A DNA stretch of 64,000 bases, taken from positions 27,666,121-27,730,120 of the forward strand of contig OY482852.1 of assembly GCA_960531495.1 (NCBI GenBank), written 5' to 3'. A program made the position numbers and the translations under genes. The stretch is from Zeus faber. Taxonomy: Eukaryota > Chordata > Actinopteri > Zeiformes > Zeidae. Shown here one piece after another: positions 1-12,830 of the stretch. The notes below the pieces were generated by a model. The model did no database searches and had not been told where the DNA came from. It saw nothing but the letters and a program-made list of their open reading frames with translations. Each line of letters opens with the position of its first letter. The stretch's first letter is position 1.

Positions 1-2000
1 GAGAGGGCGAGAGCGAGAGACTTGACTTTTAAGGTTCCTTTTCTTTCAGTAAGTCATGTCACAGCAGCAGAAACTTCATTACGAAGGAACCAAACGACAA
101 CAAAGGCAGAGACAAACCACAGGAAAAACACATGTCAGTAAGAGTACAGACATCGCTCTTCAGAGACAACTAGGTACGCAGGGATGTGTTGATGTCTTCA
201 CCAGGTTTGAGGCAGCTGTTCACTATAAGGACAGCTCCCTTTGTAGCCCAGACTTCTTCCTTGGTACAGTTTACCTCCTTGGAGAGAGAGAGAGAGAGAG
301 AGAAGATCACAGCTACCACAGGAAAATCACTGGGGAGAACTTATCCAAACACAGGGCAAAATCATGGCATGTGTCCTGTAAGGCGCTGTCTTATCCTGGT
401 CTCAAGACTCTTAAGACTATCTAAAAAAATCTCCATATGACTAAGATGGGAGAGACAAGTGGGTGAGGATCAATGTGGACTGTATGGTTCATGTGTGGGG
501 TCCCACAAAACCAGTAGGAGGAAGGGACACAGCAGAGAGAAAAAAATAACCTGGTGTTCAAAAGAAAAGGATAACACTGTGTTTCCTCCTAATTTATGCA
601 CCACAAACATTTTTTTTCTACCTGAACATCCAATAAATTCATATTAAGAATGGGCCTGTAATTACAGAGCGATCTTCCGTTGCCCATAAATCCTTTCTGC
701 ATTAATGCCTCACGGGTCCAACCGCTTACTTGCTGTGTTTCTTTGAGTCACTCTGTACCTATCTGTGCGTTCTGGCGTTCTGCGAGGCATGTATATCAAT
801 GGCGACATTTATCATCTGAACAACCCCCACTCTCATCACCCCACGCTCACTCATGCAGCGCTGGTTGCGTGACTGGTTTGGAAAAACGGCACGTTTAAAA
901 CTTTTTAATGCCCAGATAAATCTCGCAGACACACTCTTAAATGGAGTTCCCCCCACCCCTTCGCGTGGGCTGACGTTTATACAGCTATGTAACTGCAGAG
1001 AAATCATTTAATAGATGGGGCGGGAGCAGAGGGGTGGCTTGTCACGGTGGAGTCGAACAGCTCCTTTGGGTCCCGGGGACTGAGAAGTTGTACTTCATAA
1101 TGGATTTAGGCTGCTATTTATCCAGCCTTTGGTCCACATGTGTTAACCAACTGTAACTTCCTCTTGACTGGGCATCATTCCAATTTGTCTCCTCCTCGTT
1201 TGCTCTTGAGAAAAGAGGCCACAAAACATAGAATTCCAACGGTCGCTTACATAGGTAAACGTCCTCTAACGGCCACGAAAAACATGCAGATCTATGGGTG
1301 TGAGCCTGCTTGCAAAGAAAGCCGCGGCGAAAAGACCCGAGAGGAGAAGACAATGCTCTTAGTTAATACCCTCGTGGTCCCATGGAAGACGCCTTCTCTC
1401 TCCGTTGGTATGTTTAACCAAGTTGCTCCAGTAAAGGCAAATTTGTCATGGCTCACTGGCTTGACATTGTGCTCTTGGGTCCTTATATATCACCATTAAT
1501 CACTTTTAACAAGCTTTGTTAATATGGTTATAATCAGTAGCTTATTAGATCTGCAAACAGCCTTGTGAAATGTTTTGTTGTTAATATAAGATCTGGCACT
1601 ACTGTAATTGATTTTGCATAAAGAACATCTTGCATGTGTTTTGAAATGTAGAGGAATGGCATTATACACATGTGTATAATGCCATTACTATATATTTCAA
1701 AATGATGCCAAAGTTATGCCATTATCATAAAACATTTAGGATTATGACCTTTTTGAATTCGATGTTTTCATACCCTGAGATGCAAAATACAAAAACGCTA
1801 GTGGCAGCCAATCTGGAAGGCCTCTCCAAAATGCACTATATGAAAATGGCACAAACCTGCATTATTATATGTTGTTGTGGTTGCTGCTGTTGAACAGGTG
1901 GCTTTAAATATCTGGCCTTAGGAAATATGTGTTTGAGAAGACCGTAGTTCATCTACTTCTTTACAATTCATCAGTCAGTTGTTCTCAGTTATTTGAACTC
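1..2000. other. No gene recognised
   Basis: Short open frames occur on both strands, but none has a recognisable domain, splice context or coding-like composition. A short (GA)n tract lies at 283-303. An inverted pair reading cattatacacatgtgtataatg lies around 1660-1685. I see nothing else that I can support. Confidence 0.6.
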
Positions 2001-2009
2001 GAAAATAAT

Positions 2010-3050
2010 TTCTGCGGGCGAATTCACGAAGAATGGATTGGGGCCGCTAATAGCACACATGAATTGTGCATAAATTGCGCCCGCTATCTGTGGCGTCTTA
2101 GCATCCGATTCGCAAAAAATATTGCGCTTATAATATGCCTCTGCAAACACACTCATAAAGTTTTGCAGCTGAGTGCAATTTGCCGTTGTTTTGCGGTATC
2201 TGATGGCAATTATCCATGTGGCAAAGTATTGACTGTCGGGGGAGGGGAAAAAAAAATAAAAATAGAAAAGGCAGCTTCAATCCGCTCTGCTGCACGATCA
2301 ATAAGCAACAACCCCTGTTGGGGTTGACCCCAGGAGCCCACACGCACAGGGAGAGGGGGTGTCCCAATGGGGTCTCCCTGTCATGCATGTCCTCGTGCAT
2401 CTGATCGCAAAATCACCCCAATAGTAGACCCTGTTAGGGGTCTCTCCGTGCGTCTGATTGAGTCTTATCCCAAAAGCCCCGTTGCGCGCTACCCTTTGTG
2501 GACTCCTGTCTGCGCCGGACCATTTCCATTATTTTCAAATCCCAATGTTTAACTTCACTGGTAACTTTGACAGGTATATATGCGCAGATCGCGGATCAGC
2601 ACTGCTGCCTTTTTTTAGTCTGCGCAATTACCACAAGGTCTCTGCAGACGGTAATTATTTTACTCTAACTGCCTGTTGCTATTAGCACTGGTGTTTGTAA
2701 ATTGGACGTTTTTTGCAATGAGGCTCGTTTGCATAGAAGGGGCCAATTTTGCACCCAATGTAAGTATAATACATCCATACATACATACATACATACATAC
2801 ATACATACATACATACATACATACATACATACATACATACATACATACATACATACATACATACATACATACATACATACATACATACATCAACATTAAA
2901 TGCAAATAGCACCGGAGCACCAGGACACTATTTGCGTAAGTTGGGGGTGCATTTCAACGTTTGCGGGTGCTCTGTGAATTAGAGGTTTGCTTTTTCTTGT
3001 TTTTTGCGCACGCTTAGCAGCCACTTTTGTGAATTTGCAGCTCTTATGTT
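2010..3050. mobile_element. Non-autonomous DNA element of unassigned family, copy 1
   Basis: The ends are imperfect inverted repeats: the left end reads gaattcacgaagaatgg followed by ggccgctaatagc, and the right end read backwards gives aattcacaaaagtggctgctaagc. A second copy lies at 24460-25200; both share a block around 'ttgcaatgaggct.gtttgcatag' and a block around 'gcaaatagca'. No transposase is encoded. A long (TACA)n tract has expanded in its middle. Family and target duplication could not be fixed by eye. Confidence 0.45.
2772..2891. repeat. (CATA)n microsatellite
   Basis: About 30 perfect tandem copies of the tetranucleotide catа-type unit (read c-a-t-a), lying inside the unassigned DNA element. 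Open frames here encode only repeats of the unit (MYVC or HTYI) and are not genes. Confidence 0.98.
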
Positions 3051-3967
3051 TAGTGTGAATATTTCTTCTGTTCTATTTTTTTCTCAATAGCATAGTTAAA
3101 GCTGGAAAAAGAAATATGTTTATGGTTTTTTTTTGTCAATGTGACCAACCTTTGTTGGCAGACAGTGTTATTATAGAGGAGACAGGGCGTTCTATCGGTT
3201 TTCAATAGAATTAGCTGACACACTAATTATGGAAGCGCCAACGCCAAGATACAGCGTCAGCCAAACTAACCAATCTCCGCATCTTTGTATTCATATCATA
3301 AAGAGATCAGCCAATCACCCTTTCAACTTCACGCCAGAATGTACAGTAATTCTTTCACGCAGCCCGGGATGTAACAATGACGTCTAAATATTAAGTGTAC
3401 TGCAGAACTCCCCATTGAAAGATACAGAATATTCATGGCATTTTCTCACAAGCCACAAACGTGCTTGTCTAGGAGCGTCACCAGCAGTACTAAAAGGAGC
3501 CATTGCAGTAAGAGTTCTCTGGAGGATGTTGCCTCCTATTTAGATTAGTGCCCTCTTTATTATTACTACAGGGACGACTGTCATTTAGAGAAAGGACAAA
3601 AAACAACAACCATGAGAGGAAGCCTTTAACACCCTTTGTCTCACTACTTCTCTCCTGCTTCTGTAAAGGACTAGTCCATCTCTTGGTATTTCCCCCATTA
3701 GCCTGCACGGTAAATTTATCTTTAACCCAATGCAAACTGGCAACTTAGAGCACGAGCTTTGTTCTCCACTATCGTTTCCTCTGCGTTTTGGTCTATTTGT
3801 GTGTGCGCGCGTTCTTTTTGTAGAGACAAGCAGCCGTGCCACTCTTCTAACTGCTGTCTGTGTTTTCATTAGCCGCTCAGCGCTCGCAGAATGTAATAAT
3901 GACTCAAACAAACAAACACCGAATTATCGGAGTAATTAAGTTTTTGAACAGCCAGGGGAGGGAGAGA

Positions 3968-4005
<38 letters not shown>

Positions 4006-4073
4006 AGAAGGAGGAGAGAGACGTTTGGCACACTTCCTGTCGGGCCTTCTGGTAATGAGAAGTGCGTGTGCAC

Positions 4074-4120
<47 letters not shown>

Positions 4121-4690
4121 GTGTGTGTGTGTGTGTGTGAATTCCAAGCACTTTGGGAGAAAAACTGAAGTTTTGGAGAGAAACAAAAATAGGAAATGAG
4201 AGTCTGGTGGCGGTGGGGGGGGCAAAGAGAACATATTTCTCTTTGGTCACACTAGAATTTTTTTATGTGGGATTACTTTGCGGCGGCACCGATCCATAGC
4301 TGTATAGTTGGTCAGTAAGATAGCTGGCTGTCAAAGAAACTCAATTACACCACTTAGTCAGTTCTCCTGCAAACCACCCTCTGCTTCTTTTGTGTCGTAA
4401 TTTATATTGGTAATATATATATACAGGCATATATATATATATATATTTTATGCGTAGCTAGTTCCGTCAGACAACCTCGACGGCGCCACACGCTTCCACG
4501 CCCCTATGTTTGCTGTGCACTTTGACTGGAGTGATGAGCAGTAGAGCCCAGACGTCAATTCAAACGATGAAAAATGAATAAGGATCATTTTAAAGTAAGC
4601 CTGAGTGTTGTCTGTCAGAAATCGAATTATACAAAATATACATTTATATTGCTTCTACAGTATAAACTGTACTATCTGTAATTACACATA
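3051..4690. other. No gene; several simple repeats
   Basis: No domain or exon was recognised. A (GA)n tract lies at about 3959-4004, a (GT)n tract at about 4075-4139 and an (AT)n tract at about 4413-4446. Open frames across these tracts are low-complexity artefacts. Confidence 0.6.
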
Positions 4691-5056
4691 ACCGCCAGCA
4701 GCCCATATTGGGCTCACTAGCTGGCATAGTGCTGCTTCCTGCAAATTTTGTTGATAGATGTTTACACTTATGGTGTTTATATTTAATCTTATCTCTTTCT
4801 TGACTCTGTTTTTCTGCTCTAACGCCTGAATTTCCCCTTGGGATTAATAAAGTCTTATTTTATATACTGTACTGGCAGAGCAGAATTGTATAATTTATTC
4901 TCAATCTGATTCCTATTTATGGTGTTTTTTTCTATATATTTTTCTATATATTTTATATATTTATAGTGCTTACCCTGATGCTCTCTATTTTCCTGCTGTC
5001 GCTTTTTGCTGCTGTAACAATGTAAATTTCCCTGTTGTGCGACTAATAAAGGTTTA
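4690..5056 (+). mobile_element. Two LINE 3' tail remnants in tandem
   Basis: Two diverged copies of a fish LINE 3' end follow each other. The first ends 'ccccttgggattaataaagt' near 4835-4855, the second 'tgtgcgactaataaaggttt' near 5034-5055. This 'gggatta/gactaataaag' end is typical of fish L2/Rex-group LINE tails. A third similar tail (gggatcaataaagc) is at about 16762-16776. No coding part remains. Confidence 0.5.
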
Positions 5057-5176
5057 TCTTATCTTATCTTATCTTATCTTATCTTATCTTATCTTATCTT
5101 GTCTTATCTTATCTTATCTTATCTTGTCTTATGTTATCTTATCTTATCTTATCTTATCTTATCTTGTCTTATCTTA
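5055..5176. repeat. (TTATC)n pentanucleotide repeat
   Basis: About 24 tandem copies of the pentamer, with a few ttgtc and ttatg variants, directly following a LINE tail. It is probably an expansion of that element's terminal repeat. Confidence 0.95.
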
Positions 5177-7236
5177 TAAAATAGGATATCGTGACACAGC
5201 CAAAGCGATAGTTTCCTCCATTTTGGCTTCTCCAAAACAGACCACCTCTTCAAAAGTCAGCTCATCCAAAGCAACTGTGATATTTGTTGACACCCTTCAT
5301 TTACATCTAAAGGTTCGTCAAAGTAAATTTACACACAAAGCCATCGCAGTGAATATGCTACCGAAAGCAAACCCTTTGATAGTTCTGACTGCAGGGAAAT
5401 GCATTGAATTTGGGGCAAAATATATTGCCGTTGTGGATGCTGATCCGACCGGGGCCAGGTTCGTCTCCTCCTTCACATCATCAGCTTCTTTGGCTTCGCT
5501 CCCCTACCTCCGTGCCCTCTCCCGCTTCCTCTTCATCCTCTCTCTCTTTTTTTTTTTTTTTTTGACTTCCCTCCTCATTGGGCCCTCTTCTGCGTACGCT
5601 CCCTTGCTGGCGTCTTCCTCCCTGTTTCACTATTATTAGATCCGCTTCCATTGCTTCTTCAACCGCCGCCATTTATCCGTCGCGGGCTCCGCTCTCACTT
5701 TCACCTGTCGCTTCTATCTCACCCCTTCTGCCAGCTTCTGACTGGTTTTCAGTGGGGCGTTGTTTTTGAAATGCGACAGCATTTTCACCATCAGCGCATA
5801 AAAATTAAAAAAAGGGAAAATCAATGCCAAAGCGAGCAGAAAGGCATCTGGGAGGGGCTGTCAATAACGCTGGCCCAATTCCGACACAGAATTTAACGAT
5901 TCCAGTGCTGAACTGTGTGCAAACAAATCCTTCAGGTCAGGGGTCATCAATTACATTTGACCGGCGGCCGAATTTTCTGAGAGCAAACTCCCTGAGGCCT
6001 CAACAAACTGCCAACAAAGCTTGTTTCGAGGGCTGACCAGTTGAATTAAGTTGGAAATGTGATTTCCTGATGCCTATGCCAACGTGGCACATATTTTTTT
6101 GGTTATTCATCATCTGCTTTAGATGTATCAATGTAAAAAATACCTGTTTCAAACCCAAAGGTTATGTTGAACAGGAATGTTATGACTTATTTCTCCCAAT
6201 TAGCTAGTATATCATAGAATATACTTGACGAGTTTGTCTGTGTTTGATGCCTTGCAGTATTCTTTCTGTGTAAAGCGGTTGAATGAATGCAAACTATTTT
6301 GCTTTGAGCAAACGTGGTCTAGAAAACGTTGGGCACTAACACATTTGTGAGCGTGAAAAACAACTGCTGCTGAAACTGTATATCAATCGGTGCATAGGAG
6401 CCTTTTGCACGTGCAGTGAACTTTTACATGTAATTCCACATGGTATGTCTTTGTACCATCATTTCTATGTTACATCAATGACCCTTGGCATAAAATGCAA
6501 AATTGGGGGAGAAATCAAAAGTTGCCAATCATAGATAAATGCACACGTTTACAACATTGTGTAAAATATATTATTATCCACAATGTATTAAGAAGTGGTT
6601 TTCATTTTTTATTTTATTTTTTGCATGTGTGACAACAACTTTATTTGTAAGGAAGCAAACAGAGTGGTTGACAGAGGATAAAACAAATATTTCATCTGTG
6701 AATTCATCTTTTTCAGGTGACATAAAATGAAGCAAGGAAGAGCTGCACTCGCAAGATTTTTGCACACTGCTAAGTTTAGCAAACTCTTTAGTCTCCCTTA
6801 GTTTTAGGTGCTTTCATCCAAAAGCAGCTGCCATACACAAATGCTTGGAAATGATAGTATTGTATTGGATTTTGAGTCTTTTTCAAAGAATAGCCACTCT
6901 GGTGGACCACCTGCCTGACTTTAATCATACTTTTTTTTTTTTTTTTTTATCACAGTGCTATCGGGCAAAAAGCACCAGTCAAGTTAGACACCTCAGTCTC
7001 CTGAAGATAATTGTAGTCTACAGCTTTAGCAAGAAATAACTATAGATTCTTTCTTTTTAAGCTTTAGAAGTTGGGGGTAGGCAAACGCATTTACAAAACA
7101 CTTTGGAGCAGAGCGTAGGGTATATATATATACCAGTACTTGGTATACTTGGCTCACACCAATGTCTGGATAAGGGTCATCGTGCTCACTTCACATGTCG
7201 ATTTACTTTCACGGGTTGACGTCAAAGTGATTCAAA
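5177..7236. other. No gene recognised
   Basis: Pyrimidine-rich tracts (about 5460-5720) and AT-rich sequence. At 5940 the sequence caggggtcatcaattacatttgaccggcggccg resembles one end of a Charlie-type hAT element, but I did not find the partner end. No exon was recognised. Confidence 0.55.
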
Positions 7237-7244
7237 GTGTAATG

Positions 7245-9490
7245 AGTAACGCTTTATAAGACAGCCACATTTTAGAGTGTAACTTCACATCACCTACTGT
7301 GTCATTTCCCAAAACTGACAGTGTGAGTTCCTCTGGGATTTAATGTCTTACTTCCTGACATGTACCATGTAATTTCTCTAAAAGTGCAAGCATTCAAACA
7401 AATGCTTTTGCCCTTTGCTCGCGGCAGTTGTGACTGTCGGGTACCCACCCAGGTAGGGGTTTAGGGAGGGAGACGAGTCTTTCTGGCAGTGTAGCGCCAA
7501 CATGGCGTGAGTTTTATTAGTGAACATAAACAACAAGGCTCACTGGCAAAAACGTGACTATAAATTAACAGGAATAATAAGTGATTCTCTTTGGTCGCGG
7601 TCTGGTCCGCAGGCATTTCCGCATCCTGCACCACACAATCCCCACTGCAAGACAAAACAACATGAAACATAAAATAAACTCTCCCAGCCTGGTCAATCAG
7701 GGCTAAAGAGGCTGACCCGGCGGACCCGGTACAGCTGCTCTGTGGCGGGATGAAGCCAGCACCATCACCTGCAAACCGTGGCTTAACCACACCCCCTCGT
7801 CTGCCACAGTGACAACCGTTATTTTATGCATGTAAGTTCGGCAGACCAGCTTTGCCCACACTCCAGGGATTTTTTATGCTCATGTCTTGTAGTTCATTGT
7901 ATGATTTTGAATAAGAACAAGTCGAAAAATGGGCCTATACTTTGGAAAATTAGCTCCTAGCCGGCATGCTTGTCCAGCTCTGCGGCAACTCATAACGGGC
8001 AGGCTGGAGTATAAAGCACAACCTACTTCTCTGGAAGGCTTGATTGTATTGTCATCCAAGCATGAAAAACTAACAATGCAGTAATGTTATAATATACCTA
8101 TGTATATCAGAGGACTTACTCTGTAAGTACAGAGTAACAACAGGGGGCGAGCCGGATTATGACGTTTCCACTCTTCTCCCCCTCTTACTCTGCAAGTACT
8201 CCGAACCAACAAGCTATGTGCTGTTCTACCGATCTGACTGTATAATTCCCCAGTAAAAACAGATGATCACAGTAAACGTTGTCAAACATTACATTACCTA
8301 GGTAACAAGGGTCTACAATTTTGTTTATCAAATGGCAATCAAAATCAAAATGCAGTTCAATAATGATTAATTATAGCCCAAAAAAATCAACAAGAAAGAA
8401 ACAGGAAACTATTTTTAAATTGTAAATGTAACAAACCAAAATAAGTGATTTCGGGAACTTTGTTCTAAAGTTCAAAATCACCACTTGTACTCTGCGGGAG
8501 TATAGCTCCCCTCCAGTTAGAATGACAAACACAAGACATTCTTTTGGTCATGGGCATTTATTTTGCAAATCCATGCCGTCAAACATGCCGTAAGAACTAG
8601 ATGAAAGAAAATACAGAAAATCATAAAATTTGTCCAGTGCAATACAGAGCATTCTCATATAGAATACCGTTAAAACAGATATCTCACAAACATAAAATAT
8701 AGCTTGCATAATCCATTAACCTGATGGCTATGAGCTATTCAATTTACGGATAATGAGTTGACTAAACATTCACTGAAACTTAGCTACCACGTTGCTATCA
8801 CGTGAACTAGGCATGTTAGCCATTAGCTTGCCCGTTAGCATATCCAGTAGCTACAAGCATGATGTAGAAATGTACAGATAACCTTGCATACCTCGTTGGC
8901 AGCGTTAAGTCAAGGGGAGTAAGAAAGGAAACTTCTTTGCTTCACAAATCTTCACTGAATTCCAATCTTCAAGAACAGAATATTATAAAGCAACATCACA
9001 AAAGACCAGAGTCCACAAATCTTTTGAGCTCCAATGCAAAATCTTTTGAGCTCCAATCGGAATCTTTTGGGGTTGGGGGGGGACAGCCGAGGTTTCCCCT
9101 TTCTGAAGCTATATCCACCTGTAATCACAATTATTGAAGTGTATCACAGTATAGTAAGGTTTTAAATACACATGGACACAATTGTTACATAACAGCATTC
9201 ATAATTTGTAGTAGTGAATAACATGGTGGCACCACAAATACAGGTATTTGAACATGGTGTGCACATACCGTACCCCCGGAGTGTGGGTGAAGCTTGCCTG
9301 CCCGACTGATATGCATAAAAACTGATTGTCACAACTGCCACGAGAGGGCAAAAGCATTTGTTTTTATTGCACTTCATCCACATACATTTATGATTCATAG
9401 GAGGAAGTTACACCGTAAGCTCCAGGAAGTTACACGGTAAGTGATGGGAACTTACGCTTTAAAACGCGGGCTGTCTTATAAAGCGTTACT
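7245..9490. mobile_element. Non-autonomous hAT-like element carrying a nested solo LTR
   Basis: Both ends carry a 22-bp inverted repeat, AGTAACGCTTTATAAGACAGCC on the left and its complement on the right. They are flanked by an 8-bp direct repeat, GTGTAATG at 7237-7244 and GTGTAACG at 9491-9498, one mismatch apart. An 8-bp target duplication is the rule for the hAT superfamily. No transposase frame is present, so the element was mobilised in trans. The solo LTR at 7435-7808 inserted into it later. The remaining interior is AT-rich without recognisable features. Confidence 0.65.
7435..7808 (-). mobile_element. Solo LTR, fossil
   Basis: A 374-bp unit with TG...CA ends (TGTGGCAGAC at its 5' end on the minus strand, GTACCCGACA at its 3' end). 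It is flanked on both sides by the 5-bp direct repeat GTGAC (7430-7434 and 7809-7813), as expected for Gypsy- or ERV-type LTR elements. An AATAAAA polyadenylation signal lies in its 3' part in the minus orientation. No internal region remains, so it is the product of LTR-LTR recombination. It is younger than the hAT-like element it sits in. Confidence 0.7.
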
Positions 9491-9498
9491 GTGTAACG

Positions 9499-10490
9499 TA
9501 TAAACCTTGTCAGAAACAAACCTAAATACCCGGCAATACTTTAGGTGTTAAAATAATATGTCAGGAAGTTTCGTATGCCAGCCTTGTTGGGTGCGTTCAC
9601 ATGAAGCCATGAAGCTTTCAATACACGAGACAAGTGACAGCAGACATATTATTTTGCTCTTTCCAGTTGCCGTCGCTGATTGATGTGTCTGGCGGGAAAT
9701 GAAAAATATCCGGTTCAGTTGGCAGTCATGTTTGGTAAAATCAGTTTTTGAATGGCATCATGAAATGGGCTCCACATCAGAATACTGTAGCCGCGCGATT
9801 TCAATCTTTCCTCCCCCCGCTCCTACTGGCCCGCTCAAAGTTACAGTGGAGACATGGCTGACACCTCTGCGGCGGGAATCGTGAAGCCAAGAGTGTCCGT
9901 GGCGCCCCCGACTGCATCCAATGCCCCCGCTCAGCGTGTTTCTCCAGCTGTGTTGATCTGAGGAGACAGAAATGTGCCTAACAGCCAGAGTGCCTCTCAA
10001 GAGATGAGGAGGAGGAGGAGGAGGAGCGCTTCAGATGCGGCAGACAGCGCCGCCATTGCTGCAGCTGCTACAATTATCTGGATGAGAATGGCGCTAATCT
10101 ACTACCCTTCATGGACTTGTGACGGAGGGAGAAACGATGGGACTGAAGGACCCACGAGGGAAGGCGAAGGCAGAGTGTTTTTGGATGCTCTCACCTGCTG
10201 TTCTGCAGAAGCCAAACTGATTTGCCCCAATCAGCCAATTGTTCGTCTTTTGTGTTTCACCTGCCCACACGTGCAGTGCAGCAAGCAGGACAGCGCTTTT
10301 GTAAAGTCATTCCACTTTCTCTATTGGGCCAATCAACTAAGAAAATATAGTGCTTTTCTGGCCATATTTTTATTTTCTTGACTTTCCAGTCTTTGAAACT
10401 GCCACCATTCTTTTCATTTTTGAGCCATTTCATCTGTTTCTATGGCATTGCCTTCTGATTCGACAGACATATATATTTGACAAGTAACTG
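9499..10490. other. No gene recognised
   Basis: Moderately GC-rich, with a GAG-rich stretch near 10005-10025. A 35-codon frame starting with ATG in good context lies at 9854-9961, without further support. No splice-consistent exon chain was seen. Confidence 0.5.
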
Positions 10491-10499
10491 TTTTTAGCA

Positions 10500-10860
10500 C
10501 CAAACGATGAAAATAACAAATGCAGATGTTTCCGTACAGGTGTAGTGCACGATAAAATCGCTGAATGGTTTGATGAGTAGGAAAATGATGTAAATCAAAT
10601 GCTTTAGCCTCCGCAGTCACCACAACTCAACCCAGTAGAATGTCTATGGGAGATTGCGGACCGACGTGTTAGACAGCACTCTCCACCATCACCGAAACAC
10701 CAAATGGGGGAATATTGTTTGGAAGAATTGTGTTCTGTCCCTCCAGTAGAGTTACAGAGACTTGTAGCATCTATGCCAAGGTGCATTGAAGCTCTTCTGG
10801 AGGCTCGAAGACACTTTATTTTTTTTCCTTTAATTTGTTACCGGTCTGCATTTCCCAAAT
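10500..10860 (+). mobile_element. Tc1-type transposase remnant (C-terminal part)
   Basis: The plus strand reads VVHDKIAEWFDE, then ENDVNQML, then [16 protein letters not shown] (from 10608), continuing through [15 protein letters not shown] and [19 protein letters not shown]-like sequence to a stop near 10860. This is the end of a fish Tc1/mariner transposase; the Glu of the NPVE motif is the third residue of the DDE triad. Stop codons interrupt the frame at the boundary of the PPQSP block and just before it. The N-terminal DNA-binding part and inverted repeats are missing, so this is a dead fragment. Confidence 0.75.
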
Positions 10861-12085
10861 AGGCAAGGTGGTATCCTAAACTGGATTCCCTGTCTCTTTA
10901 ACCCCCTACAAGCATTCACACGTCTGTGAGTACACATATAATTCATAAAAACACATTACATAGGATGGCACATCATCCTTGTTACTATACTGCTAGGGAT
11001 CAACAATGTGTGTTTTAGGGCACATTATTGACCCGTCTCTTTCGTGGATCATCGCATTGTCAATGTAAATTTCCTCACAAATAAACAAAATCTAACCTAA
11101 ACCCAGAATGATTTGACAGTCGGTCCTGCCAACAAACAACAATAAATGCCAGGCATCACATATTTATGAATAACGTTTCATCCCACCAAACTCTGGAGCT
11201 ATATGGTGTATTATTGTGAAATGTCAACTTTGCTTTTCAATAGCTCATCAAATTCAATAGGGGAAGTGTGTCGCCTTGTATCTCAAGAATGGCTTTTCAT
11301 TCCCCTGGCAGACTGCAGATCTCCCTCTCTCTCTCTCCCTCTCCCTCTCCCTCTCTCTCCAGCTGACATTTAAAAACCAGAGAGAATGGAAAATGAAGAG
11401 AACCTTAAAGAAAGGATCCTCCTCTGAAAAGGGTCAAAACTCAGCTCGGAAGAGCCTCCCAGGGCGTGACCCGGTCAACACCATCTGAAATCCTATTGGT
11501 GGAGGCAGCCCCCCTTGTCATCCGTATGGTGGAATGATTGAAATCATGGGGGAGATGTTTTTTTTTTTTTTTTTTCATATGTATGTGATCCCAATACAAT
11601 GTAGAGAATGGAGGGAAAGAGATTCTGCGGAATGTGCTTCTCATGCTATGAACTAAATAGAGAAATAAACAGAGGAGGGTGCCTGCACTTGAGACTCCCA
11701 TTAACTGGTCTAGAGCTTAGAAGGCCTGGTACTTCCAGTTTCATCCATGCCACCGACACAGACACCCCTTCTTGCATACAGTTAGTCGGCATAAAATATA
11801 ATGACTATAATTTGAGCTCTAAGAGAGTTTGATGTTACTATTTGTGTCCCATTGGAACATGCAGAATGCTTTTATCAGGCCTGCATACAAATGGCTAGAA
11901 TTTCCTTGCCAGTTTCTCTATTTTCAGATCTGTGTGTTAACTCAGCGGAAAAAAGAGGCGTATGAGTTGAATCTTGATGTTTAAAGACTAATTGACTCAA
12001 TTCCATATTACAACACAGATTTAACAGGATGAGACCCATACAGGTAAATATATACAGGTATATACAAATATATACCTATACAGGT
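10861..12085. other. No gene recognised
   Basis: Contains a CTCTCC-type tract (11320-11360) and a poly-T run (11556-11576). No domain, exon or further mobile element was recognised. Confidence 0.55.
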
Positions 12086-12089
12086 AACG

Positions 12090-12830
12090 TACCACTGGAA
12101 CTACCCTCCCCCCCTTGCAGGAGTTATACACCAGGAGGTGTAGTAGCAGAGCCCGTAGGATCATGAAGGATCCTCATCACCCCAACAACGGACTGTTCCA
12201 GTTGCTGCGGTCAGGCAAGCGCCTCCGCAGTCACACAGCGAGAACAGAGAGACTGAGACAGAGTTTTTTCCCGCAAGCCATTAGAACTGTCAACGCTGAC
12301 CTCACCAGGGGTCCTAACTGAGCCACACACATAGGCTCCACTACCTTCTGTACTATATGTAGCATACTGTACCGCATACTGTATCACTGTTCAGGGTTGT
12401 TCGTGATGCTGTATTGCTGCGCCGTACTGTTGTATACTGTGCTGTATTATCCCAAACACTACCTCACACTATTCACATTCACATGCCACTTTAATTCACA
12501 TGCCACTTTAAATGCACATATCTGTATATACATAGGCATATCCCTTCTATCTATTCCGTTTTATTTCAATTTATTTTTATTGTATTTCATTCTACATATT
12601 TTTATCTTATTCTATAAGTATTCAACTTACTGTATTACGTTTTAGGAGTCAGTTAGTCGGTCTATTAGAAAGGAATTTTCTACTTTTTATTTTATTTTAT
12701 TTTTTATTTTTTCCTAGGACATATTGTGTGCATTACATTTCACTGCATGTATGTATGAAAGTATGTATATGTATGTGACAAATAAAAAATCTTGAATCTT
12801 GAATCTTGAATCTTGAATCTAAATATATTT
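12090..12830 (+). mobile_element. L2/CR1-group LINE, 3' end, copy 1
   Basis: Starting near 12115 the frame encodes the conserved C-terminus of a fish non-LTR reverse transcriptase: LYTRRCSSRARRIMKDPHHP, then NGLFQLLRSGKRLRSH, then RQSFFPQAIRTVNADL. The stop is at 12319. About 500 bp of 3' untranslated sequence follow and end in tandem copies of cttgaat at 12790-12818, the terminal short repeat typical of CR1/L2-type LINEs. The same family recurs at 56878-58315 (minus) and as tails near 37380, 47340, 53025, 55140. The copy is 5'-truncated. Confidence 0.8.

Noticed and set aside
2660-2920. Overlapping frames of 60-86 codons encoding MYVC or HTYI repeats
   Set aside because: They are translations of the CATA microsatellite and occur on both strands.
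3860-4250. Frames rich in ER, SL, CV or HT
   Set aside because: Products of the GA and GT microsatellites.
5937-6030. Possible Charlie-type hAT end (caggggtcatcaa...ggcggcc)
   Set aside because: Only one end seen and no target duplication; not enough for a feature.
9854-9961. 35-codon frame MADTSAAGIVKPRVSVAPP... with a good start context
   Set aside because: Short, no splice donor or continuation, no family recognised.
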